Of a stretch of 64,000 bases of DNA, positions 1-10,978 are shown in pieces; position 1 is the first letter of the stretch; each line of letters opens with the position of its first letter. A program made the translations under genes and the position numbers. This stretch comes from Liolophura sinensis (taxonomy: Eukaryota; Mollusca; Polyplacophora; Chitonida; Chitonidae). Location: positions 11,608,017 to 11,672,016 of the forward strand of contig NC_088307.1 of the NCBI RefSeq assembly GCF_032854445.1. Reading direction: 5' to 3'. The notes beneath the pieces are model-generated. The model searched no databases and had not been told where the DNA came from. It worked only from the letters and a program-made list of their open reading frames with translations.

Positions 1-1390
1 CCCCGATTTCCTCTATGTACAAGTAACCTGACATATATCAGGTACTTGTAGAAGGTCAGTGGTGTACTTCAGACACCCCGATTTCCTCTGTGCACAAGTA
101 ACCTGGCATATATCAGGTACTTGTAGAAGCTCAGTGGTGTACTTAAGGTACCCCGATTTCCTCTATGTACAAGTAACCTGACATATATCAGGTACTTGTA
201 GAAGCTCAGTGATGTACTTCAGGCACCCCGATTTCCTCTATGCACAAGTAACCTGACATATATCAGGTACTTGGAGAAGTTCAGTGGTGTACTTAAGGTA
301 CCCCGATTTCCTCTGTGCACAAGTAACCTGACATATATAAGGTACTTGTAGAAGGTCAGTGGTGTACTTCAGGCACCCCGATTTCCTCTATGCACAAGTA
401 ACCTGACATATATCAGGTACTTGTAGAAGGTCAGTGATGTACTTCAGGCACCCCGATTTCCTCTATGCACAAGTAACCTGACATGTATCAGGTACTTGTA
501 GAAGCTCAGTGGTGTACTTAAGGTACCCCGATTTCCTCTGTGCACAAGTAACCTGACATATATCAGGTACTTGTAGAAGGTCAGTGGTGTACTTCAGGCA
601 CCCCGATTTCCTCTATGCACAAGTAACCTGACATATATCAGGTACTTGTAGAAGGTCAGTGATGTACTTCAGGCACCCCGATTTCCTCTGTGCACAAGTA
701 ACCTGACATATATCAGGTACTTGTAGAAGGTCAGTGATGTACTTCAGGCACCCCGATTTCCTCTATGCACAAGTAACCTGACATATATCAGGTACTTGTA
801 GAAGCTCAGTGGTGTACTTAAGGCACCCCGATTTCCTCTGTGCACAAGTAACCTGACATATATCAGGTACTTGTAGAAGGTCAGTGGTGTACTTCAGGCA
901 CCCCGATTTCCTCTATGCACAAGTAACCTGACATATATCAGGTACTTGTAGAAGGTCAGTGATGTACTTCAGGCACCCCGATTTCCTCTGTGCACAAGTA
1001 ACCTGACATATATCAGGTACTTGTAGAAGGTCAGTGATGTACTTCAGGCACCCCGATTTCCTCTATGCACAAGTAACCTGACATGTATCAGGTACTTGTA
1101 GAAGGTCAGTGGTGTACTTCAGGCACCCCGATTTCCTCTGTGCACAAGTAACCTGACATATATCAGGTACTTGTAGAAGCTCAGTGGTGTACTTAAGGCA
1201 CCCCGATTTCCTCTGTGCACAAGTAACCTGACATATATCAGGTACTTGTAGAAGCTCAGTGGTGTACTTAAGGTACCCCGATTTCCTCTGTGCACAAGTA
1301 ACCTGACATATATCAGGTACTTGTAGAAGCTCAGTGGTGTACTTAAGGTACCCCGATTTCCTCTGTGCACAAGTAACCTGACATATGTCA
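1..1390. repeat. 75-bp satellite array with internal palindrome
   Basis: Eighteen full head-to-tail units of exactly 75 bp plus one partial unit, cut by the left window edge. Units begin CCCCGATTTCCTCT at 1, 76, 151 and so on, the last at 1351. Each unit holds a near-perfect inverted repeat, CAAGTAACCTGACATAT then ATCAGGTACTTG, pairing over about 14 bp per arm with one bulged A and one mismatch. Units differ at a few diagnostic positions (TATGCAC or TGTGCAC, GAAGG or GAAGC, GATG or GGTG, TTCAGG or TTAAGG). Because 75 is divisible by three, open frames run through the array on the minus strand, but their start and stop lie in repeat or tail DNA and no coding role is suggested. Confidence 0.97.
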
Positions 1391-1407
1391 GTGAAAAATT
1401 CTTCACA

Positions 1408-1446
<39 letters not shown>

Positions 1447-1447
1447 A
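1391..1447 (+). repeat. SINE-like 3' tail with (AAAT)n ending the satellite
   Basis: The satellite stops inside a unit and runs into GTGAAAAATTCTTCACATAA followed by ten AAAT repeats. This resembles the GTGAAATATTCTTGAGTAC plus (AAAT)n end of the SINE-A family seen elsewhere in the window, so the array probably expanded inside or next to a SINE-type tail. Confidence 0.5.
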
Positions 1448-3118
1448 GACATGTATTAATGTTCCGGTTGTTCAAAAGTGTCTTAAGGCTACACATGTAG
1501 CGAGACACCAGATTTAACTTAAAACCAAATCCCCAGATTTGTACTAGTCCCAGGAATAATGCTAACCCTACTAATTCTAATAAACTAAATCTACTGCTGT
1601 ACAGCTGTATTGGTTGTTGGCTTCCGTTAAAATCGTAAGTATGTAATATGACTTACTACCGGTGTTAACTGATACACTTAAGTTGAACAACCGGGCCCAC
1701 TGTAGTAAATGATTAGACTGGACCAATGATCACTGTTGTCGTGGAAGTAAAGAGAAGCCGTTAAAAAGACACATAATCGATTCTGACCGGCTGGTGTGAG
1801 AGATAGGCAAGTTCAGGCTATGGTTTGATTATGCTGAATTTTAGGTATGGTACATTAATTAAAAGCGTGACCAACGCTGCAAGATTTATCCTAGCAAACG
1901 ACATCTCCACCAGCGTCGATTCTGTCTCTCTTTAAACTACATAACCGCAAGTTTAAAACTATCTGCTCTTCGTGTATAATTGTCTCGGCTTATGATATCG
2001 CAATGCTCTACAGAGAATGCTTTGCTATACATCGATCGCTGCCTCGTTCCTTCACCACCTCAACCTTTGTATTTCAAAGAATTCCACACTGGGATATGGC
2101 ACTGATGGGCAATTTCACTCCGAGTAGTCATGTTGTAGAATCCTTTATGGACGTGGCCAATCACTAGCATTGAAAGCATCATGTGATAATTGTGTGGCTG
2201 CGACGTGGTATCACATAGGTCTACTAGCTCATGATTGTCAGAGTGGCTTCCTATGCTGGACTGTCAGATATCGATCATCATTAAACGTTTTCCGATAGCT
2301 TCGTCAACCAAACTTAGCATTCCATTGTATTTGAAAACCTCACTTTGCGTTCGTTAACGTATATCCCAAGATAAAAACATTGAGTTGACTGAGGATTTGC
2401 AGAGCGATATTATTGCATTACACTAAGCAAACTTTAAGTTAACACATTGACCAATACAGTTCACGTTTGCATAAAGGATGCGACATCTGTTTGCTAGGAT
2501 TATCGTATTAAAACATGAACTAAAGACCAACTAATGTAACAAGTTAAAACACAGCATATATAGAGTTGGCCTCCTTGGGTGCTACCAATACGTGAAATTT
2601 TGGGCCTTGGCTAATAGTATAACATCGCTGTCTTCATCCAACACATCGCATGTATTGGTCAATCACATTGCTTCAAACTTATCCACTAAGAGTTATGCCC
2701 CTTCGTGTCATCATTTAAAGCTTTCCTGCCGCTGGATTACTCTCAGGCATATCGTTTTAGACCTCTTCCGGGTTTTTCAAAGCTTGTACCTTCGTATCTT
2801 CTGCTTACAGTTCTTTCAATAATACATTATATGCTTCCCAGGTAGCACGCCTGAATATTCATCTCAAACCCAAACTGACTTTCGTTTTATTTTCTTAGTA
2901 GAAAGGGCAAGTAACATTCATATACATCATGCTTAATTTGATTAAATATTTCAATTAAAGATATTTTTTATATCTCCAAGAACTCATCATGAAAAACGTA
3001 TTTACAACAACGCCAGACCTTAGCAACGGAGCTGAACGAGAAAAACGCGAAGTTCAAGAGTTGGTACTTCAAATCAGATCGTAAAAGCGGGCGTTTAACG
3101 AAATGGTTAGGCCAAGTT
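1448..3118. other. Intergenic DNA, no gene recognised
   Basis: No convincing coding region. About 2088-2260 resembles 63125-63235 (shared phrases such as GATATGGCACTGA and TGTGATAATTG), so it contains an old dispersed repeat. A 76-residue open frame at 2592-2822 has no recognisable features. Confidence 0.5.
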
Positions 3119-3245
3119 TATTATTTATTTATTTATTTGATTGGTGCTTTACGCCGTACTCAAGAATATTTCGCTTATACGACGGCGGCCAGCATTATGT
3201 TGGAAGGAAACCAGGCAGAGCCCGGGGGAATCCCACGACCACCCG
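3119..3245 (-). mobile_element. SINE-A, 3' part
   Basis: On the minus strand this matches the SINE-A body and tail (CCAGCATTATG, CGACGGCGGCC and ACGCCGTACTCAAGAATATTT on the plus strand) and ends in a TTTA-rich tail complement. The tRNA-like head is missing. Confidence 0.85.
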
Positions 3246-3428
3246 ATTAAGCGAAGTTAGCCATTCCGCTACCTCGTTCTCTCGCTTCCTTGATATAGCG
3301 AAAGGATCGAGATATGTTTGTAGCTGGGGAAATGAGGTAGCGGTGAGTCGCTCTACCACGACCCTTGTAATACAGAGCAAGGCATCAAGGGAACTAGGTA
3401 TAGCGCACTGTTTACGTAATTTTCGGCT

Positions 3429-3688
3429 ACACTCGAAAATTAATCTGATAATTTTAAAAGGAAGTCTGTTGTCTGAGTGTTGCTGAAATGTTTTCTGTTA
3501 TTATAGCACAGTATTCTGTCACATTTAACATCATATCCATTTAGTCTGATGGAATCTTTACGTTGAATTAACACATGTGTGTTACATGTATATTTAACAG
3601 AACAATCTGCTTCTATAGCAGAATACATTCTCGCATCGCTCAGACAAGCGAATTTCTGCTAAAATTAACAGATTGATTTTTTGAGTGT
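3429..3688. mobile_element. MITE-like element with long terminal inverted repeats (copy 1)
   Basis: Begins ACACTCGAAAATTAATCTGA and ends with its imperfect complement TTAACAGATTGATTTTTTGAG plus TGT. The inner arms also pair (AAGTCTGTTGTCTGAGTG against CGCTCAGACAAGCGAATTT). The central part carries paired ATTCTGT and ACAGAAT words. It has no coding capacity. Related copies lie near 5245-5416, 12469-12751 and 58259-58985. Confidence 0.75.
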
Positions 3689-4074
3689 ATGTCAGGCCCA
3701 GTAGGTCAGACTGAGCCGTCTATCGTGGATCAAATTTGGGGTTGCATACACTTGAAATTGTTTGACTTCGACGTCGATGGCTAATTCAGAACCCGTTAGA
3801 TGTCTATAGCCTCCACCTTATTGCATAACAGTAAGCCTGTCTGTGGTTATACATACAGAGCGGATACAGAACGGATTTCGAAATTTGTATAACCATTAAA
3901 ACATTATTGAATGTTTAACTGTCTTTCACTTTTGCTGTCAATGGGACACGATGCCGGCGACACCAGTCATGATGCGTCACCCACATACAGTTCAGTTAAC
4001 ACTATAGCTGACATAATTTCATGTTCTGGGCTATAAGCGTTATATACTCTACCCTTATTTCAAAACCGAAAGAG

Positions 4075-4340
4075 TGAGTGCTTAGGGTTTAACGTCGTAT
4101 TCAGCAATTTTTCAGTCATGTAACGACGAAGGAATCGTCTGTAATGTACGTGTATGTAATGTTATGTGCCTCCTTGTAGCAAGACGGATTGCCACCGCTC
4201 TTATATCTAGTGCTGCTTCACTGGGACGACTTACCGAAGGCAAGAAAGCAGCCCCGTCCAAGCTATTATACTGATACGGGCCAACCAGTCGTTGCCCTAT
4301 CCCCTCCATGTTGAACACCAAGCGAGGAAGTTACAACTTC
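4075..4340 (-). mobile_element. SINE-B copy
   Basis: The minus strand contains the SINE-B landmarks: GGAAGTTGTAACTTCCTCGC near the head side, TTGGCCCGTATCAGTATAAT, TGCCTTCGGTAAGTCGT, and the 3' end GACTGAAAAATTGCTGAATA followed by CGACGTTAAACCCTAAGCAC. The same landmarks occur at 8540-8885, 54203-54335 and 57775-58040. Confidence 0.75.
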
Positions 4341-4394
4341 CTCTTTTAAAGTCGATGGCTTTGATGTCCATGAACAGCTTTATACTGGAGGAGA

Positions 4395-5240
4395 GAAGAA
4401 GTGCTCTAAACTAAGCCTCTGCGTCGGTGATATCCTTCCCTTCAGCCACAAGTCTGTCGGCTTGTCGCTTCACTGCCCCGCCAATACCATCAGCTACGCG
4501 TTTTCCATGTCCAGCTTCCAAAAAGTTCCATGTTACTGAGTTGAATACGTATTCGGGTGTTATAACACTCGCCAGATAGAAAATCTTTTTGTTTCTGTAC
4601 TGTTGTCGGGACCTCTGTTATAAAGTGTGCGTTTGTGAATCCGTTCGTTTTACACTTTTCTTGAAGAAGAGGATGGAGATGTGCCCATATTGCCGATGGA
4701 TCATGTCTTGTACACCTGGGGATTGAGCAGGAAGGGAATTTACCATCTGCTGTATATGCAACACCTGTTTTAAACGCAGCTTGGTTATCAGAAGCTCCAA
4801 AATGAACGCTTTGAATTTCCACGGAGCTTTTACAAGAGTAATTTTTACGATCATGTAACACGATCTCGTCCTTCTCAAGTGTACTTCAGAAATTTTTTTA
4901 GTGAAGAGAATTGATGTTTGATGTTGAACACGTGGGTAGTTAGTCTCGGTTTAAATTCAGTTTCAAATTTGTCGTGGAGATCGGCCATTTTGCGAGTCTG
5001 AGGCTCCTTCAAAATCACCTTCACTTGGATTTTCTGGTAGAAAATTTGCTACGATCTTCTTGCTTTGTAACCCATTGGTTAAATGTAATGTAATCCTTGT
5101 TTACTATTTTGGCATCCAGTCGAGGAAGTTATTTATCCTGGCGGGTTTCATCACAAATAAGTTGTCGATATTGATCAGACAGAATGTTTGTTTCCAAAAT
5201 GCCTTCTGAATGCAGCTTGTTTGCTATGTGGTCCTTGGTG
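4395..5240 (-). pseudogene. Decayed fragment of a repeat-family protein (transposon-associated, unnamed)
   Basis: Reading the minus strand in pieces gives a stretch containing EEIQSVHFGAS-type sequence (here SSVEIQSVHFGASDNQAAF), then RHDPSAIWAHLHPLL, then HFITEVPTT, and after a frame change GGAVKRQADRLVAEGKD at about 4400-4475. This order (HFG, RHD.AIWAHL, HF..GPT, ADG.GG..KR.AD) is familiar to me from a multi-copy, probably transposon-associated protein family in cnidarian and molluscan genomes, which lacks an accepted name. Weaker upstream matches reach about 5240 with stops and frame changes. It is broken by at least two frameshifts and is not a working gene. The longest open piece is 4490-4861. 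Confidence 0.6.
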
Positions 5241-5244
5241 CCAA

Positions 5245-5416
5245 TTATTAAATAGAACACACATATTCTATTAATTCAACATAACTATTCTGTTAGACGA
5301 ACAGAATATTATGTTGAATACGACACAATACTTTGTTATAATGACAGAACACATTCTGGTATCACACTGACAACAGACTTCCTGTTAAAATTAACAGATT
5401 ATTTTTTTGAGTGTAG
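5245..5416. mobile_element. MITE-like element, right half (copy 2)
   Basis: Contains TATTCTATTAATTCAACATA, CAACAGACTTCCTGTTAAAA and the terminal TTAACAGATT followed by TTTTTTGAGTGT, matching the right arms of the elements at 3429-3688 and 12469-12751. The left arm is absent. Confidence 0.65.
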
Positions 5417-5487
5417 TAACTTGAAAAGGATTTATTCCAGGAACATCGGGTGTTCAACCTGTAAACTTCTGTCGCATAAATGAAACA

Positions 5488-5527
5488 TTCTTCATGATGA
5501 CGGTGTAAAACAATCAAATAAATAAAT
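5488..5527 (+). mobile_element. SINE-A 3' tail fragment
   Basis: A short remnant reading GACGGTGTAAAACAATCAAA followed by TAAATAAATA, equivalent to the last 40 bases of SINE-A. Confidence 0.5.
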
Positions 5528-6200
5528 ATCAAGTTTTTAAGTGTTCAGTCTCGAATACCTTTGAAAGTGTTAATCCAACAGTATAGATCTTTTCCATCCT
5601 TCGCCACTGCTGAATTGTTCTACACTCTTAAAATTCTGTGTAAAAGTTTACACACTTATGTACGGATTTTGTGTAAGTGTGTACTTCATTCAGTAAATGT
5701 TTCACTAATTTCGGAGATGTCGACAAATGATGCCCAAATGTATCTACCCATACGTTAGTGCTCATAACCTTACAAGCCCATACCGTCTCCGAAGGAAGAT
5801 AATGTGTTTTTAACGGCTTTTTGAAGATCACTCAAACAAATATAAGACAAGTTATGAATATCCTATATGAGACTATATGGGTGAACATGTATTTCAAACT
5901 CTGATGCACTTATTTTAGCATTGGTACCTTATATAGGCCTGTTTGAAATGTTTTGAATTTCAAACATTTGTAAAAGTACGCTCTATTTTATGGATGTATC
6001 GATCCAAAACAATACCTTACCTATATTGTGGTGGTAGAATTATCTAATCTACCTACATATTTATACAATTAACGTCAGTCCCTAGAAGCCCTGTTTTATT
6101 TATACTGAGTATAAGTTTCTTGAAATGGTTTAATAATTACCTATACCTGTACAGTTTTCAGTAAAGGTTTTATTTACTACAAAATTGGTTTTTAATATAA
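5528..6200. other. Intergenic DNA, nothing recognised
   Basis: AT-rich sequence without splice-bounded exons, RNA genes or repeats I can identify. Confidence 0.4.
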
Positions 6201-6223
6201 TCAAGAAAACATCTCAGTATACT

Positions 6224-6450
6224 TATGGTATCTCCAAACATGACATCCTGCGTGCCTAACATAAAACTCCTTAAGATCAGCGAAAAAAATAGCAGGACAA
6301 TCAAACCAGCCAGTGTCAGCGAGGCCAAGCTAAAGTTCAGACCATTTCTCATGTTAGGAACGAGGACTATGAGAGAAATGAGGAGCAAATTGCCGGATAG
6401 ACCAACACACACAGTACTTCTCGTGATGAAGGTTATGATGATTTCATCCG
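6224..6450 (-). pseudogene. Isolated GPCR exon fragment (TM1-TM2)
   Basis: The minus strand encodes a hydrophobic helix ending GNLLLISLIVLVPNMRNGLN, followed by FSLASLTLAGLIVLLFFSLI. This is the TM1-loop-TM2 pattern of class A (rhodopsin-type) receptors: the GN of TM1, and a LASLTLADL-like TM2 in which the usual Asp is Gly here. The same module is found at 49.6 kb (GNVLAISLIVLVPHMRTGLN), so the two share an ancestor. No further receptor exons are visible nearby. It is therefore either a lone duplicated exon or part of a gene that is mostly lost. The missing TM2 Asp supports non-function. Confidence 0.6.
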
Positions 6451-6892
6451 AGCTGATAAAAGACCAGGGTGACCAGGGTAAAAGTCCGAGGTATTGTCGC
6501 TTCCCATGACCTTGGCTGGACCAAATCCTCACGGATTGTTTCTGCAGATGTCTCGGATTTGGCTGATGAGATGCACTGAGGACAGCATGTCAGCCATTTA
6601 TATGGAGTCTGAGCGGGTTCCCCCATTGAGATGCTCACTCATATGAGCCATTCTACCCGTACCTGCAATATTCCGGTCACAGGCACTTCATAAGTATAAT
6701 GGACTAGTGTGTACACACTATCATATTCTAAGAATAAAAGACGCAAGTTCCAACACTGGATAACATAGTATATCTTTGTAAAATATATATACAATCGTAA
6801 ATTTTGTCGGCTAACATGCGTTAAGCGTATTTTTTCCAACACAAACAAACTCACCCCCCTCCCTCCCCACCAAAAAAGAAAATTTCTTTCTT

Positions 6893-7037
6893 TCTTTATT
6901 CGATTGGTGTTTTACGCCTTACTCAAGAATATTTCACTTATACGACGGCGACCAGCATTATGGTGGGGGGAAACTGTATAGAGCCTGGGGGAAACGAACG
7001 ACCATCCGCAGGTTGCTGCAAGACCTTTCCACGAACC
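6893..7037 (-). mobile_element. SINE-A, 3' part
   Basis: The minus-strand SINE-A tail and body (ATTGGTGTTTTACGCCTTAC, CGACGGCGACCAGCATTATG, CGACCATCCGCAGGTTGCTG on the plus strand). It stops before the tRNA-like head. Confidence 0.85.
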
Positions 7038-7624
7038 AAAGAAGAAAACAGAACTGTACAAATTTACAGCTTCATATGACAGAGCATGTGCATTTACACT
7101 GAAAAATGTCGGTATCAAAATTGGCAGCAAAGCTTAATGCAAATAGCACCATCCTTTTGAAAGTGAAGTTAATAAAAAAGTAACACTTAAACAAATGTTG
7201 GTACATGCAATTGAGGTGTAAATTTACCTCTGTACTGCAAAGTTTACATAGGTTGGACCCTGGTCAAGTCCTATGATTTCTAGATCAACGATTGTATGGG
7301 TGTTTTATAATATGCGTTTTTTGCCACTACTTAATTTCACACTTATTGCCACACATCGTAATTATAAATCCTAGGGGAAATTTCAGCAATTCAGTTAAAA
7401 TTTATGAATCTGACAACAAGAGCATCCTGCTCTTTTTTAAGGTCTTTTCTCCGGCAAAAATACAGTTACCGTAATACCCATAATGCACCAGCTGTCGTGG
7501 ATAGGAAGTGTAACCGCGGCCTCCAAGGGAAGCGGCATGAAAATGACGTCAAATCATTTAACATTTAGCAACCTTCCAGAAGCCGACACCCAATGAGATT
7601 AACAGGCAGTCTAATAAAACTGTC
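7038..7624. other. Intergenic DNA, nothing recognised
   Basis: No gene, RNA or repeat identified. A 60-residue hydrophobic open frame at 7292-7474 has no supporting features. Confidence 0.4.
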
Positions 7625-7752
7625 ATTTAGTACCATACTCAAGAATGTTTCACGTATACGTCTAATACTCGATTTCCACCCACCATAATGCTGGCCGCCG
7701 TCATATAAATGAAATATACGGCGTGAAACACCAATCAAATAGATAAATAAAT
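7625..7752. mobile_element. Two SINE-A fragments in inverted orientation
   Basis: 7629-7660 is a minus-strand SINE-A piece (TACCATACTCAAGAATGTTT). 7668-7752 is a plus-strand 3' piece (CACCCACCATAATGCTGGCC to CACCAATCAAATAGATAAAT). They face tail-outward and are separated by only a few bases. Confidence 0.7.
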
Positions 7753-8460
7753 ATACGTCTAATAAAGAAATGGTCACTGTTCAATCCTGTTGAGGAACTG
7801 AAAATTTTCGCCTACTTCTTGAATTTTAATTAGAAAATGTAGTTAGGCGAAAGGAGACTCGGTCTACATTTCTTAATCCGTAAACAATAGTGGGATTATG
7901 GATTACCGATCAGGGAACCTCCCCCAAAGTACTTGGGGAGACTCCATGTAAAGTTACGATAAACTTAAAGTTGTGGTAAGATTAACGCAAGAACATAACG
8001 TACACGTACACTGTTTTATTTTGTTAAAAATTATATGTGACATATTACAAGTAACATACATGCTTTATTCAGTGCAATATATACAGAAAAGAGAACGGTC
8101 TGGCTAGGCAGGTATGTCAGCACTTCAATACTAGTAGGCATACTTTGTACATATTTAAGCCTGTGTATTTAAGCCACTTGAGTTCTGTGCTCATACATAT
8201 AGCTCGCAGATTTGACGGAGGTTTGGTGGTCATCTTGACTACATTTTTCGTTTGCTGGCATACTCACAAGCTCCTTAGAGCAAATGCGCTGGTCTATAGA
8301 AGGGTTGCATGACCCACATCAGGTAGCCATATTGGATTACTGCGGCTATACAAGCACATATGGCTATTGTTCTGCCGGTGTGGTGATGTAACTTGCAACC
8401 CCTCTACACCGCACGTATCGCTTTATAACTCTGCGACGACTAAGTTCGACCTACTGTACC
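7753..8460. other. Intergenic DNA, nothing recognised
   Basis: No coding, RNA or repeat features that I can support. Confidence 0.4.
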
Positions 8461-9065
8461 TGTGGATCCCGTGTTTGGCCTTCATGACTGAGTGGTTAGT
8501 GTGCTAGAATAGCACACTAACAAGAGCATCTAACCAATGTATGTATATGGGTATATATGCTTGGGGTTTAACGTCGTACTCAACGATTTTTCAGTCATAT
8601 GACGACGAGGTGTCTTCTTGTGCCAGGGCGTGTACGTGCCACCAAAGTGCTGCCGCCACTGAAGCATCATACCGAAGGCATAAGACACCACCTTATTACA
8701 TTATACTGATATCGGGCCAAACAGCCATGTTTCCTTGCTCTAACCTCTCACGGCTGAGCGCCAAGCAAAGCAGCAACTACTACCATTTTTAAAGTGTTTG
8801 GTATAGCCCGACCCGGGTTTGATCCCGGGATGTCCCGAATTCGATGTGGACGCCTTAAAAATTAGGCCACCGAAGCGGCCCCGCGAACAAATGCGGTCAA
8901 TGTGAGTTCAAGTTCAATTCATGCTGAATTCCTCTCCCGCCGTACGTGGAAAAGTCTTTCGGCAACTTGCGGATGGTCGTGGGTTTCCCCCAGGCTCTGC
9001 CCGGTTTCCTCCCAACATAATGCTGGCCGCCGTCGTGAAAGTGAAATATTCAAATAAACTTTGAC
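8461..9065 (+). mobile_element. SINE-A copy split by a SINE-B insertion
   Basis: The tRNA-like head lies at about 8466-8539 (GGCCTTCATGACTGAGTGGT then TAGTGTGCTAG, an A-box-like stretch) and ends AACCAATG. The body resumes at 8886 with AACAAATGCGGTCAATGTGA, followed by a B-box-like GAGTTCAAGTTC and the usual CCGTACGTGG, CTTGCGGATGGTCGTGGGTT and GCTGGCCGCCGTCGTG. The interruption, 8540-8885, is a SINE-B in the opposite orientation. Confidence 0.8.
8540..8885 (-). mobile_element. SINE-B inserted in SINE-A, with target duplication
   Basis: On the minus strand it starts GGGGCCGCTTCGGTGGCCTA (tRNA-like, A-box region), has a T-arm-like CCCGGGATCAAACCCGGGTC, the body word GCCCGATATCAGTATAATG, and ends GACTGAAAAATCGTTGAGTA then CGACGTTAAACCCC. 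It is flanked by AACCAATG (8532-8539) and AACAAATG (8886-8893), an 8-bp target duplication with one difference. This is the most complete SINE-B in the window. Confidence 0.85.
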
Positions 9066-9262
9066 TAAGCTCTGTATCCCGTGTTGGGCCTCTGTGATCG
9101 GGTGGTTAGTGTGGTAGAGGGGCGCACAATGACAAGAGCCTCTAACCAATGTAGTCGGTGTGAGTTCAAGTCAAGCTCGAGCTGGCTTCCTCTTTGGTCG
9201 TACCTGCGAAGGTCAGGCAGCAACCTGCGGATGGTCCGCGTTTTTCCCTGGGCCCTGCCCAC
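9066..9262 (+). mobile_element. SINE-A, head and body
   Basis: The head is GTTGGGCCTCTGTGATCGGG then TGGTTAGTGTGG. The body includes GTGTGAGTTCAAGTCAAGCT and CAGCAACCTGCGGATGGTCC. It shares the upstream word TATCCCGTGTTGGGCCT with the copy just before it, so the pair may have arisen by local duplication. It is truncated before the usual 3' tail. Confidence 0.8.
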
Positions 9263-9469
9263 GGTCTAAATGTGTAAATTTATATAAATTGGACCCCGTG
9301 CGACACTGCACACTCCAGATGAGACTTAGTCTGACTCTTGTCCTAGGGTGGGCCTATAGTAAGCGTACAGAGCAGCAGACCGTCTCGCAAATGAATAATC
9401 TTGTCCATGAATATTCACTTACAAAAAAAAAAATGAAACTTATAGCATTGAGAGTAAACCAGATAAAGG

Positions 9470-9572
9470 ACAACAGTGTGATAGTTGGCAAATGGTCACA
9501 GGTAACCAGTGAAATACGGCCGTTTGTCAATTTACCACAGCGTTTTATTTTAACTACTCATGTAAATGTATA
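9470..9572 (+). repeat. Dispersed repeat shared with intron 2 of the triplicated gene
   Basis: Phrases such as ACAGTGTGATAGTTGGCAAA, GTGAAATACGGCC, GTCAATTTA and CTCATGTAAATG recur in the same order at about 21003-21105 and its copies at 29039 and 35856. It is an old, short dispersed element of unknown type. Confidence 0.55.
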
Positions 9573-10740
9573 AATAGTAGCAAATTATACACCTCCTGGC
9601 AGCATGGATTAAGTTACACACTTAAAACTAATGTGTTGCATTTCATGCCGTACAGATCACGAGGAGTAACTGCATTGGTCTTACCACTTGTATTAAATGT
9701 TAATATTTTAACACTCTTGAAAGTGTTCAGATTCCAACTCCGTTAAAAGTTTGGTTAATCAAAACCTTAAACCAACACTTGAAACCAAAGGTTAACACTG
9801 TCAATGGAGTTAACACCTTTGGAGAGTATTGGAACAGACACAGTTACTCACTGAAACTGGTAAGTACTGGTCAGCGCAGACGTCTTTGCAGTGTTAAATG
9901 TAACATTTTAGTTTTAAGAGAGTAAGTAAAAACCATACAGTGATGTTAATTGTAATTAACATAAACTCACCCAGAATTACTGAAAAGGCTGTTCCTGTTG
10001 TCATCACATTTAACTTACAGTAACAGTAAAACAATGCAAAAGGACCAAGGCCTGTATTTATCAAGTTACTTAAGACTTATGTAAGTCATAAATTGCAAGT
10101 TCCGTAAAATGCCAAACACAGAACAGAAAATAACTTAAGTTTGTCGATTTTTCTGCAGTAAGTGATCAGTGTACAGATAATAACGTTTCTATAGCAAAAC
10201 ATTTTAGTCGTATCTGCGTTTGAATTTTTGACTCAAGTCTTAAGATGTGGTCCAGGCCTCGGGGATGCTCTGTCCACCAGCATAATTGCGGGTACGATAT
10301 AGTCTAACATAGGTCACTCATCTGTCACGAATGTTGAGGTATTTTTCTAGTATTAGTTTAATACACGTGCAGCTACAGCCGCATAAAACTGTTAGGCTAT
10401 ATTTTAGACAGCTAAAATCGTACCTGATAAATCAAATGGAAGATGTGGGATTTGAATTTGAATGTATTGAATATGTGACAAAAATATTAACAAGAACACC
10501 TTTATTTGGGGAAATGTAAAGTGTTGATTAAAGTCGTCGTCTCAATAAAAGCCATTATAAGCAATGTTAAGAGGTTATTTATAGTTCGTCGAAGGCGAAT
10601 CGTCTACAGATTCAGCATCAGAACGCCAGTAGCAGAAAGCAGTGTCTAACCAGGAACATGTGAGAGAAAGCTGTCGCAAGTTTTTGCATGCGCATTTAAC
10701 AGGGTAATGCATATCTTAAAGGAAAAGACCTCTAACAATT
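9573..10740. other. Intergenic DNA with a small hairpin
   Basis: No gene recognised. Around 9795-9828, CCAAAGGTTAACACTG and GTTAACACCTTTGG can pair as a hairpin, possibly part of a degenerate inverted-repeat element spanning about 9690-9860. A 62-residue frame at 10331-10519 has no supporting features. Confidence 0.4.
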
Positions 10741-10741
10741 G

Positions 10742-10978
10742 AGGGACCTCCGTGGCTCACTCGGTTAGCGCGCTAGCGCAGCGTAATGACCCAATGCGGT
10801 CGCTGCGAGTTCAAGTCCAGCTCATGCTGGCTTCCTCTCCGGCCGTAAGTGGGAAGGCTGGTCGTGGGTTTCCCCCAGGCTGTGCCCAGTTTCCACCCAC
10901 CATAATGCTGGCCGCCGTCGTATAAGTGAAATATTCTTGAGTACGTCGTAAAACACCAAACACAAAAAAAAAAAAAAA
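10742..10978 (+). mobile_element. SINE-A, nearly full length
   Basis: The head is GGGACCTCCGTGGCTCACTC then GGTTAGCGCGCTAGCG (A-box-like). The B-box-like GCGAGTTCAAGTCC follows about 50 bases later, then CATGCTGGCTTCCTCTCCGG, CCACCATAATGCTGGCCGCC, and TATTCTTGAGTACGTCGTAA with an A-rich tail. A short deletion removes part of the CCAGCAACCTGCGGATG segment. Confidence 0.9.

Noticed and set aside
1-1390. CRISPR-like array
   Set aside because: Units are contiguous and nearly identical with no variable spacers, and the surrounding DNA is animal with SINEs and introns.
1-1508. Long minus-strand open frames with a 25-residue repeat across the satellite
   Set aside because: The repeat length is a multiple of three, so frames stay open automatically. 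The starts lie in the AAAT tail or flank, and there is no promoter, splice or domain evidence.
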